From: an uncultured Clostridia bacterium
GTDB taxonomy: Bacteria > Bacillota > Clostridia > TANB77 > CAG-508
DNA: 42,417 nt
Assembly: GCA_944391755.1 (NCBI GenBank)
Contig: CALXUT010000031.1
Span: 1 to 42,417, forward strand
Reading direction: 5' to 3'
The notes beneath the pieces are model-generated. The model was not told the origin of the DNA. It did no database searches and saw nothing but the letters and a program-made list of their open reading frames with translations. The position numbers and the translations under genes are program-made. Shown here piece by piece: positions 8,019 to 17,452 of this stretch (positions within the stretch are counted from its first letter, which is position 1; every line of letters starts with the position of its first letter).

Positions 8019-8678
8019 TTATAATAATTTTGTTCCATTTATTACAAGCTCAAACCATATTTCTAAATATTTAGCTGCATACTTACTCATCATGGTTCTA
8101 TCCATGAAAATTTGAAAATAATCTAATACTGGACAAATTTGTGTGTCGATTGTTAAACTTAAAGTTACTTTTCTATTAATTTCATCAATTTCTAAGTTTG
8201 CATTTGTTACTGCATAATTCACTCTATCATGTATATCAAATGTAGACATATTCGTATTGATTACTCTATTTCTGTGTACATCTGATTTGTCAGCTAATAT
8301 TAATGCTGCAGATATACTGCTTACAGCTGTACCAGTCCCTTCATCATGATTTCCTATTGCCATAACAATTTCTGTTCTATCTTCAGGTGGCATACCCATT
8401 TCCTTTAAGATGTTATATGCTAAAATAGCTCCACTATGAGCATGATCTACTCTGTTTACACAATTTCCTATATCATGTAAATATCCTGCTATTTTTCCAA
8501 GCTCTATCGTTCTTTCATCATATCCTAGTTTTCTTAATATTTCTCCTGTTCTCTCTGATACAATTCCTATGTGCCTATTTGAATGTTCTGTATATCCTAG
8601 TGCTTCTAATTGCTTTTGAGAGGCATTTACAAAAGCTTGTACCTCTTCATTGTTTTTTACATCTTCCAAAGTAATCAT
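8019..8678 (-). CDS. HD-domain metal-dependent phosphohydrolase
   Basis: 219 residues. HD-superfamily proteins hydrolyse phosphomonoesters or nucleotides using a His/Asp metal site. LHDIGN supplies the paired HD, with upstream histidines (HSNRH) and GNHDEG downstream as further ligands. The C-terminal half (ADKSDVHRNR onwards) is family specific. The substrate cannot be deduced. ATG 8678 was chosen because AGGAGG lies 6 bases upstream; the frame remains open to 8732. It is co-directional with the TIGR04086 protein and the SecD/SecF-like pair. Confidence 0.87.
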   Translation of the reverse strand: MITLEDVKNNEEVQAFVNASQKQLEALGYTEHSNRHIGIVSERTGEILRKLGYDERTIELGKIAGYLHDIGNCVNRVDHAHSGAILAYNILKEMGMPPEDRTEIVMAIGNHDEGTGTAVSSISAALILADKSDVHRNRVINTNMSTFDIHDRVNYAVTNANLEIDEINRKVTLSLTIDTQICPVLDYFQIFMDRTMMSKYAAKYLEIWFELVINGTKLL

Positions 8679-8760
8679 TCTCTTCCTCCTTTTGTCTTTA
8701 TAGATTTTACCCCATTTTCCTAAAAATATCAACTATTTTTTCATATTTTTTCCATTCGAC

Positions 8761-9138
8761 CTATTTTTTATTTACTCCTATAATGCCTCCTACCATTCCA
8801 CATATCATACCAGCAACAATTATTATAATGGATTGCATATTTAAAGAAAAGTTTTGGCTCATAAATCCTGAAATGATATATAAACTTATTAAATATATTC
8901 CTCCAATCATGGCTCCATTTAATAATCCATTTTTACTAGTTCTTAAACAGCTTATAGAGCTTCCGATAAATATGCTTATTGCCGTTGTAACTATTATAAC
9001 TGGGGTTATAAAACTTTCGCTTATATTTGTATATGTTAATATTATTGAAAATATGAATAAAAAAAACATTGTGAATATGATTGATATAAACACTCCCCTT
9101 ACTATATTCATAAAACTTTTTGAAATGTTTTCTTCCAT
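8761..9138 (-). CDS. TIGR04086-type four-helix membrane protein
   Basis: 125 residues with four predicted helices (about 13-35, 42-62, 70-92, 98-120) and glycine-rich turns (GGIYLIS, MICGMVGGIIGV). The pattern matches the small clostridial family TIGR04086, often found near secD and the SCIFF peptide locus. No scfA/scfB genes are visible here. AGGAGGG precedes the ATG. The molecular role of the family is not known. Confidence 0.7.
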   Translation of the reverse strand: MEENISKSFMNIVRGVFISIIFTMFFLFIFSIILTYTNISESFITPVIIVTTAISIFIGSSISCLRTSKNGLLNGAMIGGIYLISLYIISGFMSQNFSLNMQSIIIIVAGMICGMVGGIIGVNKK

Positions 9139-9187
9139 AAACTATCCCTCCTATTTTATTTATATTCAAAATAAAAAGATAATAGAA

Positions 9188-9742
9188 CTACATTTGCTCT
9201 ATTATCTCTTTAATTTTATTAATGATTTTAATTACTATGATTTCTCTATCAAATTCTTTCTTATATTCTCTTTTTAATGATGTTGCCATTTGTTCTATTT
9301 CTTCATCAAAATAATCTTCATTAACATTAAATCCTATACTTATTAATAAATATTCAATCTTTTCAGCTTGTGTATGAATCTCTGTTAAAATTCCACTTAT
9401 TTTTTTGTTATTTAATATTAAATCATTTGGAATTTTTATTTTTAATTCATATCCATATAATTCTTTAATAACATCTCTTATGCTTTCGGCAATTTTTGTG
9501 GTAAGTCCTTCTATTTTTTCTATTTTACAGGTGGGATGTTTTATAATTGTCATTGCTATATTCTTTCCTGTTCCTGTATACCATCGTCTTCCTTTTGTTC
9601 CTATTCCTGCAGTTTGCTTCTCTGCTATAATAATAAAATCCCCTTGTTTTTCTATCTGTTTTGCATATAAATGAGTTGATTCTATTTCTTCAAAATATTT
9701 TATTTTTTTGTTCGTCATTTTTTCTATATAATCTATATCCAT
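9188..9742 (-). CDS. birA: biotin-[acetyl-CoA-carboxylase] ligase, catalytic domain only
   Basis: 184 residues, shorter than the 240-320 of many homologues. It activates biotin with ATP and transfers it to the carrier lysine of biotin-dependent enzymes. The biotinyl-AMP loop appears as GIGTKGRRW (canonical GRGRRGR), followed by GKNIAMTI. KIPNDLILNNKKISGILTE matches the KWPND...GKKxxGIL motif carrying the catalytic lysine. There is no N-terminal helix-turn-helix, so this is a class I enzyme without repressor function, and the C-terminal SH3-like domain is missing or minimal. GAGG lies about 9 bases before the ATG. Confidence 0.85.
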   Translation of the reverse strand: MDIDYIEKMTNKKIKYFEEIESTHLYAKQIEKQGDFIIIAEKQTAGIGTKGRRWYTGTGKNIAMTIIKHPTCKIEKIEGLTTKIAESIRDVIKELYGYELKIKIPNDLILNNKKISGILTEIHTQAEKIEYLLISIGFNVNEDYFDEEIEQMATSLKREYKKEFDREIIVIKIINKIKEIIEQM

Positions 9743-9774
9743 TTTCCTACCTCTTTTTTATTTTAATACATTTT

Positions 9775-10095
9775 TTACAACATGTCTAGCCCTCCATGCA
9801 AATGATAGATATTGGTATACCCTAATTTTTTCATTTTATTATATACATTTATACTTCTTGCCCCATATTGGCAATATATCACAATTAATTGATTCTTTTT
9901 AGGCATTTCTCTTTCTATTCTATTATCTATTTCATATTCTGGAATATTGATTGCTCCTCGAAGATGCCCTTCTCTATATTCTTGATGACTTCTTACATCT
10001 AATAAAATTGCTCCTTGGATGACCTTATTTTTTAATTCCTCTATTGTTATGTCTCTTGATTGTAAACTTCTACAACATCTTTTTCTATGAGTCAT
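9775..10095 (-). CDS. rhodanese-like domain protein
   Basis: 106 residues, a single rhodanese domain. Such proteins carry sulfur as a persulfide on an active-site cysteine. LLDVRSHQEYREGHLRGAINIP is the N-terminal rhodanese block, and YCQYGARS contains the catalytic Cys in the CxxGxRS loop. The C-terminal LGYTNIYHLHGGLDML completes the fold. An extra CC pair lies at the basic N terminus (THRKRCCRS). GGGGG precedes the ATG by 6 bases. The sulfur acceptor is unknown. Confidence 0.88.
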   Translation of the reverse strand: MTHRKRCCRSLQSRDITIEELKNKVIQGAILLDVRSHQEYREGHLRGAINIPEYEIDNRIEREMPKKNQLIVIYCQYGARSINVYNKMKKLGYTNIYHLHGGLDML

Positions 10096-10112
10096 TTTTA
10101 TCCCCCTTTTAT

Positions 10113-10144
10113 ATTATATTCACATCTATAGTAAAAGGCGTCAA
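10113..10144 (-). promoter_or_regulatory. possible promoter before the rhodanese gene
   Basis: TTGACG (10139-10144) and TATAAT (10113-10118) lie on the minus strand but with a 20-base spacer, longer than optimal. The -35 overlaps the T-run of the ferredoxin terminator. Confidence 0.4.
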
Positions 10145-10178
10145 AAAAATGAAGTTATCTTTTAAGATAGCTTCATTT
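10143..10178 (-). terminator. terminator after ferredoxin
   Basis: The arms AAATGAAG-C-TATCTT and AAGATA-A-CTTCATTT (one mismatch) are followed by seven T on the minus strand. They end the long murE-to-ferredoxin gene run. Confidence 0.88.
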
Positions 10179-10185
10179 AAATATG

Positions 10186-10359
10186 TTATTCCTCAACTGG
10201 TGCTTCTACTGGGCAAACACCTGCACAAGTTCCACATCCTATACAAGCTGATGCATCTATCTCAAAACAATTTTCCCCTTGAGATATGCATCCTACTGGA
10301 CAACTTGCTGCACAAGCTCCACAACTTATACATTTATCACTTTGTATTTTATATGCCAT
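10186..10359 (-). CDS. 2[4Fe-4S] bacterial ferredoxin
   Basis: 57 residues, the typical clostridial size. It is a small cytoplasmic electron carrier. Two CxxCxxCxxxCP motifs are complete: CISCGACAASCP and CIGCGTCAGVCP, each followed by a proline/valine as usual. ATG 10359 is preferred over the upstream ATG at 10380 because AGAGGTGG falls between them, 8 bases from the chosen start. It is last in the unit starting at murE and is followed directly by a strong terminator. Confidence 0.95.
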   Translation of the reverse strand: MAYKIQSDKCISCGACAASCPVGCISQGENCFEIDASACIGCGTCAGVCPVEAPVEE

Positions 10360-10396
10360 ATTTATCACCACCTCTCGCATTCTATCTATTCCTAAA

Positions 10397-11311
10397 TTAA
10401 TTGTTACTTTTTATTTCTGAATCTTGTTTTTGTAAGTTTTCTAATTCTTTTAGTTCTTTTTGGTATTCTTTTTCTTCTATATTTTCGTTTTCCTTTTTGG
10501 TATCTTCTAATACTTTTATATCTTTTGCATTATATTTTTTATATGTTGTAATATCTCCATCTTTAAATTGCACTCTTACCACTTCTTTTAATATTTCTAT
10601 TGAATCAACTTCTCCTTTTCCATCAGGCGTTTTTACGATAGCTCCTACACTTGGTAATCTTTGTAGTTTTTCTTCATAAACTTCTTGTTCATATTTTAAA
10701 CAGCACATTAATCTTCCACAATTTCCTGAAATCTTAGATGGGTTTAATGAAATATTTTGTTCTTTTGCCATTTTTATGGATACTGTTTCAAAATCACTCA
10801 AGAATGAACAACAACATAGTTCTCTTCCACAGACACCATTTCCACCGATTCTTTTTACTTCATCTCTAACGCCAATTTGCCTCAATTCTATTCTTGTTTT
10901 ATAGATTGCTGCTAAATCTTTTACTAATTCTCTAAAATCTACTCTTCCATCTGCAGTAAAGTAAAATAATATCTTACTGTTATCAAATTTATACTCAACA
11001 TCTGTTAATGTCATTTCTAAATTATGTTCTTTAATTTTTTTATTACATACATCAAATGCTTCTTTTTCTTTTCTTCTACATTCTTCTGCATGTTTTAAAT
11101 CCCTTTGAGAAGCCAATCTTAGCACTTTTTTTAATGGTGCAACAATTTTTTCTTCTTCTATCATTCTATTAGGTACTACTACTTCTGCAATTTCTTCTCC
11201 CTGAGCAGTTTCTACAACAACATTTTCTCCTTTTTTAACTTCTAACCATTTTGGATCAAAAAAATATATTTTTCCTAATCTCTTAAACCTAACTCCTATT
11301 ATTTTTTTCAT
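10397..11311 (-). CDS. ricT: PSP1/RicT (YaaT-like) protein
   Basis: 304 residues. In B. subtilis, RicT (YaaT) is part of the RicAFT complex that binds Fe-S clusters and promotes RNase Y-dependent mRNA maturation and development. The PSP1 domain occupies about 60-210 (SQRDLKHAEECRRKE, FYFTADGRVDFRELVKDLA). The conserved cysteine cluster is intact: GNGVCGRELCCCSF and GNCGRLMCCLKYE. The C-terminal 80 residues contain a KTPDGKGEV segment and a charged coiled tail. The start overlaps the end of holB by 23 bases, the arrangement common in Bacillota. Confidence 0.93.
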   Translation of the reverse strand: MKKIIGVRFKRLGKIYFFDPKWLEVKKGENVVVETAQGEEIAEVVVPNRMIEEEKIVAPLKKVLRLASQRDLKHAEECRRKEKEAFDVCNKKIKEHNLEMTLTDVEYKFDNSKILFYFTADGRVDFRELVKDLAAIYKTRIELRQIGVRDEVKRIGGNGVCGRELCCCSFLSDFETVSIKMAKEQNISLNPSKISGNCGRLMCCLKYEQEVYEEKLQRLPSVGAIVKTPDGKGEVDSIEILKEVVRVQFKDGDITTYKKYNAKDIKVLEDTKKENENIEEKEYQKELKELENLQKQDSEIKSNN

Positions 11312-12197
11312 TAACTTCCTCCCACATGTTAAACAACAAGTTGTCTATACACATATCATAATTACTATTTGCTTTTAGTCTTTTTTTTGTTTCTTCTATT
11401 TTATCTATGCAATTTATATATGTTATATTATTTTTACTTAATTTTAAAGCTAGTACATTCATATATTCTAATATAGAACTAATTTCCTCTTTTGATTTAT
11501 ATATTTCTTCTGACATGGATATGATATCGATTAAATCTCTATCAGATAAGTGTTCTAATATTTTTTCTACATTTTCATATAACCCTTGATGTTCCAATAT
11601 TTTAAGTGCTTTTCCTATACTTCCTTGAGATAATTCTAGAACTTCTTCATTTACATTTTCTGCTATATGATTATCTATTATATATTTCTTAACATTTTTA
11701 ATTTCTATTGGTTCAAAATATATTCTTGTACATCTTGATTTAATTGTACTAAGTAAATTATTTTCATTTGGACATATTAATATAATCGTTATATATTCTG
11801 GTGGTTCTTCTAAGGTTTTTAATAAACAATTCTGTGCTTCTGTTGTCATTTTGTCTGCATCATTTATGATATAAACTTTTTTATCTGAAATGATTGGCTT
11901 TTCTGCTATTTTTCTTTGCATTTCTCTTATCTGTTCTATTTTTATTTTTTCATCATTTGCTCCAATAAGTGAGAAATCAGGATTGTTGTTGGAATTAAAT
12001 TCTATACATGATTTACAGTTACAATTCTCTTTTTTCTCATTTAGGCATAATATCTTTTTTGCAAATTCCATAGCAATTAATTTTTTACCAATTCCTTCTG
12101 TTCCCCAAAATATGTAACTATGTGATATTTGTGATAATTCAATTGTTTTCTTTAATATTTCTTTGTTTCTTTCATTTCCTAATATGTTTTCAAACAA
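11289..12197 (-). CDS. holB: DNA polymerase III subunit delta'
   Basis: 302 residues. Delta' is part of the clamp loader at the replication fork. A Walker A-like GTEGIGKK (32-39), a zinc-binding cluster (CLNEKKENCNCKSC), and LLKTLEEPP and IKSRC (SRC arginine-finger motif) are all present. The C-terminal collar domain is divergent. It lies 4 bases after lepB and overlaps ricT, matching the holB-ricT arrangement of other Bacillota. Confidence 0.93.
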   Translation of the reverse strand: MFENILGNERNKEILKKTIELSQISHSYIFWGTEGIGKKLIAMEFAKKILCLNEKKENCNCKSCIEFNSNNNPDFSLIGANDEKIKIEQIREMQRKIAEKPIISDKKVYIINDADKMTTEAQNCLLKTLEEPPEYITIILICPNENNLLSTIKSRCTRIYFEPIEIKNVKKYIIDNHIAENVNEEVLELSQGSIGKALKILEHQGLYENVEKILEHLSDRDLIDIISMSEEIYKSKEEISSILEYMNVLALKLSKNNITYINCIDKIEETKKRLKANSNYDMCIDNLLFNMWEEVNEKNNRS

Positions 12198-12201
12198 TTT
12201 T

Positions 12202-12852
12202 CTAATCTACTCCTCCAAATTTAGATAATGGCCAAAATCTAAAAGCTACTGTTCCCTCTATTTTTTCTAAAGGTACACATCCAAAGGCTCTTGAATCTGT
12301 ACTTCCTGTTCTATTATCTCCTAGTACAAATACACAATTCTCTGGTACAGTAAAATCTGTAAAATATAATTCATTATTTCCTATTTTCATATCTGTTACA
12401 AGACCGTCTTGTAAATAGTCTTCTACTAATTTTTCTCCATTGATATATACAGAACCATCTTTTATTTCTATATGTTCACCTGGTAAACCTATTACTCTTT
12501 TTATATAACTTCTTTTTCCACTTTCTAAGACATAGTATTTAAATTTTGCAAATACTCCTTCTGGATTGTTCTCGTATTTTGCAATTGGATTATTTAAGTC
12601 TACATCTTCTTTTGTTACTATATTCGTTGTTGGTGCTTCAAATGTTATGATTTCTCCTCTTTCTGGCATTTTCTTAGTCGTTCTTCCCCATCTATTTAAC
12701 CATAATCTCTCTCCATCTTCTAAAGTTGGCCACATAGAAGTTTGCTGTACTATAGTTGGTGTTCCAATATAATATCTTACAATTAAAGCCAATACAACTG
12801 CTATTATAATACAAATTAACCATTCTATTATTTCTCGTATATTTGATTTCAT
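12202..12852 (-). CDS. lepB: signal peptidase I
   Basis: 216 residues. It cleaves signal peptides from Sec/Tat substrates on the outer face of the membrane. One N-terminal helix (about 8-28) is followed by the catalytic Ser39 in QTSMWPTL, the Lys118 general base in SYIKRVIGLPGE, and the LGDNRTGSTDSRAFG box. A loop of about 40 residues between Ser and Lys boxes is longer than in the minimal enzyme. AAAGGA precedes the ATG. It follows the histidine kinase and precedes holB in one unit. Confidence 0.95.
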   Translation of the reverse strand: MKSNIREIIEWLICIIIAVVLALIVRYYIGTPTIVQQTSMWPTLEDGERLWLNRWGRTTKKMPERGEIITFEAPTTNIVTKEDVDLNNPIAKYENNPEGVFAKFKYYVLESGKRSYIKRVIGLPGEHIEIKDGSVYINGEKLVEDYLQDGLVTDMKIGNNELYFTDFTVPENCVFVLGDNRTGSTDSRAFGCVPLEKIEGTVAFRFWPLSKFGGVD

Positions 12853-12915
12853 CTTTCTTTCCTTTCAAATAAAACTTATCCTATTATATCCTAAAACTCA
12901 TGAATTTTCAAGCTT

Positions 12916-14103
12916 TTAAGAATTCGTTTTTTCTTGTTTTATTTTAGTTGGTATTTTTACTACGACTTCCGTACCTTTTCCAACTTCACTTTTAATATCT
13001 ATACTCCCACCATTTCTATCTAATAAATCTTTTGCAATGGAAAGTCCTAAACCTGTTCCTCCCATTTCTCTACTACGAGCTTTATCTACTCTATAAAATC
13101 GTTCAAATATTCTTCCTAAATCATCTTCTGGTATTCCTATTCCATTATCAAATATCTTTATATAAGCATCATTATATACAAATCCCACATATATCTTTAT
13201 TTCTCCATTTTCTTTTGTATATTTTATACTATTTGTTAAAATATTTAAAATAATTCTTTCAATGTCATCCTTGTCTGCATAAACTGGTGGAACATCTGCT
13301 GTAACGAAACATTTTACTTCATGGTTTTTCTTTTTTATCTCTATTGCAAGCTTGTCCTGACATTTTTTTACCAATTCACCTAAATCAAACATTTCTTTTT
13401 GTACAACATCTCTATTACTATCATTTTTAGATAAAGTAAGTAAATCTGTTACCAATTTTGCCATTCTTCTAGCTTCTGATGCGATTACGCTTAAAAATTT
13501 GCTTTGTGTTTCTTTATCATATTCTTCTTCTAATAATGTATCTGCATACCCCATGATAGATGTTATAGGAGTTTTTAATTCATGTGATACATCCGCAATA
13601 AATTCTTTTCTCATATTATCTAGTTTTACATGTTCTGTTATATCTTGTATAACAACAATGACACCTACTGTTCTATCATTTTCTTTTTTAAATGGTGCAA
13701 AATATGCATTCACAAATCGATCTTCAATTTGAAATCTTTCTTCTGTTTTTGTCCAGTTTTCTAGATATATAATTTTTTCTAAATTTACATCTAAATGAAA
13801 TCTTCCAAAAATATCTTTAAAATCTTGATGATGTGATTGTACATTTAATAATTTTTGTGCTGCAGGATTGATTAAAATTAATTTTCCATCTCGATCAAAT
13901 GCAATGATTCCATCTGTCATATGTAGAAAAATACTGTTATTGATATCTAAGTCATCATTTGTCATTCCTGCACCTTTTATTAGTCGAGTTTTAGGAAACA
14001 TTATTTTTTGAGTTAGATATTTTTTTATTAAAATGATACTGATTATTAGAACAGCTATATCTATAGCTATTACTAATATTGCCATTTGAAGTTCACCTAA
14101 CAT
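12916..14103 (-). CDS. PAS-containing sensor histidine kinase (WalK/PhoR-like, no extracellular domain)
   Basis: 395 residues. One membrane helix (about 8-28) leads to a PAS domain (about 55-155), a HisKA domain with H174 in DVSHELKTPITS, and a HATPase domain with N (ILNILTNSIKYT), G1 (FDNGIGIPEDD) and G2 (GGTGLGLSIA) boxes. There is no second helix or extracytoplasmic loop, so the signal is sensed in the membrane or cytoplasm. No response regulator adjoins it. A WalR-like regulator lies about 17 kb away at 31795. It is translationally coupled to murG (7-base overlap), tying it to cell-wall synthesis. The WalK assignment is inference. Confidence 0.88.
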   Translation of the reverse strand: MLGELQMAILVIAIDIAVLIISIILIKKYLTQKIMFPKTRLIKGAGMTNDDLDINNSIFLHMTDGIIAFDRDGKLILINPAAQKLLNVQSHHQDFKDIFGRFHLDVNLEKIIYLENWTKTEERFQIEDRFVNAYFAPFKKENDRTVGVIVVIQDITEHVKLDNMRKEFIADVSHELKTPITSIMGYADTLLEEEYDKETQSKFLSVIASEARRMAKLVTDLLTLSKNDSNRDVVQKEMFDLGELVKKCQDKLAIEIKKKNHEVKCFVTADVPPVYADKDDIERIILNILTNSIKYTKENGEIKIYVGFVYNDAYIKIFDNGIGIPEDDLGRIFERFYRVDKARSREMGGTGLGLSIAKDLLDRNGGSIDIKSEVGKGTEVVVKIPTKIKQEKTNS

Positions 14104-15227
14104 GATTTATCACCTTTTATTACTTTTTTTATTTCTCTATAAATATTTTCTTGCACATTTTTGACTGCTTTCGATAATGCTTTTTTACTCATTTTCTCCA
14201 TTAATTCAGGAGACTTTATTATTTCTTGAATTTCTGCATTTAAGTTGTCTTTTTTTAGTTCATCATTTAATATGATTTTTGCAGCCCCAACATTTTCAAG
14301 TACTTTTGCATTATATAATTGATGATTTTGACTAACATTTGGAAGTGGAATTAAAATAGAAGGTTTCCCTAAAGTTGAAATTTCTGTTATTGTCATTGCT
14401 CCACTTCTTGCAACAATTATGTCTGCTATATTCATGATTTCTTCCATATTATATATATATGGTAAAATACTTGCATTCTCTATATTATGGATATCTATAT
14501 TCTTCTTTTCAAATTCATCTTTTATACTATCAAATTGTTTTGGACCTGTAGCCCATATAATTTGATAATTTGTATTTAATTTATTTTCAATGATTCCTAT
14601 GATTGCTTCATTTATTTTCTGTGCTCCTTGACTTCCACCAAATATTAAAATAATTGGTTTGTCTTCTTTTAAGTTTACAGATTTTAATATTTTATTTTTT
14701 TCTTCATTTGAATATTCTTTTTTTTGTATTTTTATTGGTGTTCCTGTAAATACTATATTTTTTGCATTTGGAATTCTGTTTCGTGCTTCTTCAAAAGAAA
14801 TTAATACTGTATCTGCTATTTTAGCTAAGATTTTTGTAGCTTTTCCTGGAAATGCATTGCTTTCATGTAAAACGACTGGTATCTTTTCTTTTTTGGCAGC
14901 CCAAACAACAGGACCACAAATATATCCTCCAGCTCCAACAATGATATCTGGTTTGAAGTCCTGTATGATTTTTCTTGCTTTTCCTGTTGCTTTTAAAGTT
15001 GTTACTATCTTTTTTAAATTATCTATTGATATTTTTTTACTTAATCCATATGCTTCTATCGTTTTTAATGCATATCCTGCTCTTGGAACCAAATCATTCT
15101 CTAATCCTCTTGATGTACCAATAAATATAATCTCAGAATTTTCTTCTTTTTCTTTAATTTTATTTGCAATTGCAAGCCCTGGATTGATATGTCCAGCCGT
15201 TCCTGCTGCAGCTATTATGACTCTCAT
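14097..15227 (-). CDS. murG: UDP-GlcNAc:undecaprenyl-PP-MurNAc-pentapeptide GlcNAc transferase
   Basis: 376 residues, usual size. It converts lipid I to lipid II at the inner face of the membrane. The acceptor-side glycine loop is GTAGHINPGLA (canonical GGTGGHxxPxLA), the second is GGSQGAQ, and the C-terminal UDP-GlcNAc site includes ARSGAMTITEI and LIPLPNVSQNHQLYNA. It starts 25 bases after ftsW and overlaps the kinase gene. It is part of the murE-mraY-ftsW-murG group. Confidence 0.97.
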   Translation of the reverse strand: MRVIIAAAGTAGHINPGLAIANKIKEKEENSEIIFIGTSRGLENDLVPRAGYALKTIEAYGLSKKISIDNLKKIVTTLKATGKARKIIQDFKPDIIVGAGGYICGPVVWAAKKEKIPVVLHESNAFPGKATKILAKIADTVLISFEEARNRIPNAKNIVFTGTPIKIQKKEYSNEEKNKILKSVNLKEDKPIILIFGGSQGAQKINEAIIGIIENKLNTNYQIIWATGPKQFDSIKDEFEKKNIDIHNIENASILPYIYNMEEIMNIADIIVARSGAMTITEISTLGKPSILIPLPNVSQNHQLYNAKVLENVGAAKIILNDELKKDNLNAEIQEIIKSPELMEKMSKKALSKAVKNVQENIYREIKKVIKGDKSC

Positions 15228-15252
15228 TGCATTTTCCTTTCTATCTTTTATT

Positions 15253-16413
15253 CTATTGCTTTGAACCAGCTCTTGATATACTTAGCAATACTCCTACTTC
15301 ACATAGTAAAATGAATAATGCTGTTCCACCATAGCTAAAGAATGGTAATTGCATTCCTGTTGCTGGCATTGATGATGTTACAACGGCTATATTGATGATT
15401 ACTTGTATTCCTACTAATGTTGTTATTCCTATTGCAACCAAACTACCAAACATATCTGGTGCTTTCATTGCAATCAAAATTCCTCTCCATATGAATATGG
15501 CAAACAATATGAAGATTACTAAACAACCCACAAATCCTAATTCTTCTGCTATAACAGAAAAAATAAAATCATTATGGGGTTCTGGTAAATATAAATATTT
15601 TTGTTTACTATCTCCTAGACCTGTTCCAAATAATCCACCAGATCCAATTGCATATAAACTTTGTATAACTTGCCATCCACTTCCTGTCGTATTTTTCCAT
15701 GGATCTAAAAAAGTTTCTATCCTTGTTACAGCATATTGAAAATATTCTCTAAAAGTTTCATTTGCAAAATATAAAATGGTTGCGATGCTCCCCCCTATAC
15801 CTCCAACAGTGATTCCTGTTAAAAGAAATTGCCAAAATTTGCAACCAGCCACAATCATCATAACACAGCAAACAATGATAATAACTGCTGAGGTACTTAC
15901 ATGTGGTTCCAATAATAGTAATCCTATTATCGGAACTAAAAACAATGCATGTTTCACAAGTCCTTTAAAAAATTTACCTAAATCATCTCTATTTTTTACT
16001 AATATTCCTGCATAAAAAACAATTATGAAGAATTTTACAATTTCTGATGGTTGAAATGTTGTAAATTTTAAGTCTATCCATCTTGTTGCTCCACCACGTT
16101 CGGTTCCAAATATAAGAACTGCTACTAATAGCACAATAGAAATCCACCATACATGTTTATAAAAACGTTGGAAAATTCTATAATCAAACCTTGATGCAAA
16201 ATACATTCCAATTAATCCTAATATAGCAAAAAAGAGTTGTCTCAAAAAATAGTGATAACTATTGCCATATTCTTGTAACGAAGTTGGTGCACTTGCCGAC
16301 AATACCATTACTAAACCAATTGATAATAACAGAAGAACTGTTATGACCAAAGTAAAATCTACTGGATTATTCAAAAAACTAGAAAAACCTTTTATTTTTC
16401 TTTTTTCTGCCAT
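15253..16413 (-). CDS. ftsW: FtsW peptidoglycan glycosyltransferase (SEDS family)
   Basis: 386 residues with about ten membrane helices. SEDS proteins polymerise glycan strands from lipid II. FtsW does so at the septum with a class B PBP. The catalytic Asp lies in RWIDLKFTTFQPSE. LPEPHNDFIFSVIAEELG and MPATGMQLPFFSYGG are the family signatures. The short basic N terminus (MAEKRKIKG) is cytoplasmic. It sits between mraY and murG, supporting FtsW rather than RodA or SpoVE, although a SpoVE-like role cannot be ruled out. Confidence 0.94.
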   Translation of the reverse strand: MAEKRKIKGFSSFLNNPVDFTLVITVLLLLSIGLVMVLSASAPTSLQEYGNSYHYFLRQLFFAILGLIGMYFASRFDYRIFQRFYKHVWWISIVLLVAVLIFGTERGGATRWIDLKFTTFQPSEIVKFFIIVFYAGILVKNRDDLGKFFKGLVKHALFLVPIIGLLLLEPHVSTSAVIIIVCCVMMIVAGCKFWQFLLTGITVGGIGGSIATILYFANETFREYFQYAVTRIETFLDPWKNTTGSGWQVIQSLYAIGSGGLFGTGLGDSKQKYLYLPEPHNDFIFSVIAEELGFVGCLVIFILFAIFIWRGILIAMKAPDMFGSLVAIGITTLVGIQVIINIAVVTSSMPATGMQLPFFSYGGTALFILLCEVGVLLSISRAGSKQ

Positions 16414-16449
16414 TTTTTATTCCTTTCATAATTTTAATTCTTTTGTTTA

Positions 16450-17433
16450 TTAAATAATTTGTAATCCTATTACACATACAATCAATGTGATTACACTAAA
16501 CACCATTACTACTTTATTTTCTCTCCAACCAGATAACTCAAAGTGATGATGTATTGGTGCCATTTTAAATACCCTTTTTCCTGTTTTCTTGAAAAATGCT
16601 ACTTGTATGATGACTGAAATTGTCTCTATTACTGGAATAATTGCTATTAAAAGTAATAATAGTGGCATTTTTAAATATAATGCAATTCCAGAAATAACCC
16701 CTCCTAAAAATAGTGAACCTGTATCTCCCATAAAAGCTTTTGCTGGATATATATTAAACATTAAAAATGCTAATACTGCTCCTATAACAATTGCTCCAAA
16801 TACAACAATTTCTTTTACACCAAAGATAGTTGCTATTACGGTTAAACAAGTAATAATAATTGTGCATACACTTGAAGATAATCCATCTATTCCATCCGTT
16901 AAATTTACGGCATTTGTTGTTGCTAATATTACTAAAATTGCAAATGGAATATATAAAAAAACTGGTATATTTATATATTCTTTCAATATTGGTATATAAG
17001 TATCTGTTCCCAAGTTTAATCCTTTTATTAAATACATTACAAATACTACAGATATCAATAATAATCCTAGCATTTTTAAACTAGGTTTCAATCCCTTTGT
17101 GTTTTTTAATACTAATTTTTTAAAATCATCTATAAAACCAATAATTCCAAATCCTATTGTTAATCCTAAAATTGGTAATAAATTATGTGCTAGTTCTGCA
17201 TCTTTTCCTTTATAATAAACATATGCTGCTACAGTTACAATTATTATCCCTAACATGATAATAATTCCACCCATTGTTGGAGTGCCTTGTTTTTTCAAAT
17301 GAGATTCTGGTCCATCATTTCTTTCTATTTGCCCTACTTTTAACGCTCTTAATATTGGTACTATAATTAGTCCTAGTACGACTGTTACTGCAAACGATAT
17401 TAATAATAATTTTGTCTGAAAATCCAATTTCAT
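16450..17433 (-). CDS. mraY: phospho-MurNAc-pentapeptide transferase
   Basis: 327 residues, about ten helices. It transfers phospho-MurNAc-pentapeptide to undecaprenyl phosphate to make lipid I. The catalytic aspartates are visible in GFIDDFKKL, NLTDGIDGLSS and FMGDTGSLFLGG, and the C-terminal PIHHHFELSGW is the conserved histidine motif. The ATG at 17433 (AAAGG three bases before) is preferred to the TTG at 17436. murF and murD, which usually flank mraY, are absent here. Confidence 0.97.
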   Translation of the reverse strand: MKLDFQTKLLLISFAVTVVLGLIIVPILRALKVGQIERNDGPESHLKKQGTPTMGGIIIMLGIIIVTVAAYVYYKGKDAELAHNLLPILGLTIGFGIIGFIDDFKKLVLKNTKGLKPSLKMLGLLLISVVFVMYLIKGLNLGTDTYIPILKEYINIPVFLYIPFAILVILATTNAVNLTDGIDGLSSSVCTIIITCLTVIATIFGVKEIVVFGAIVIGAVLAFLMFNIYPAKAFMGDTGSLFLGGVISGIALYLKMPLLLLLIAIIPVIETISVIIQVAFFKKTGKRVFKMAPIHHHFELSGWRENKVVMVFSVITLIVCVIGLQII

Positions 17434-17452
17434 CAACCTTTCTTCTGTTAAA

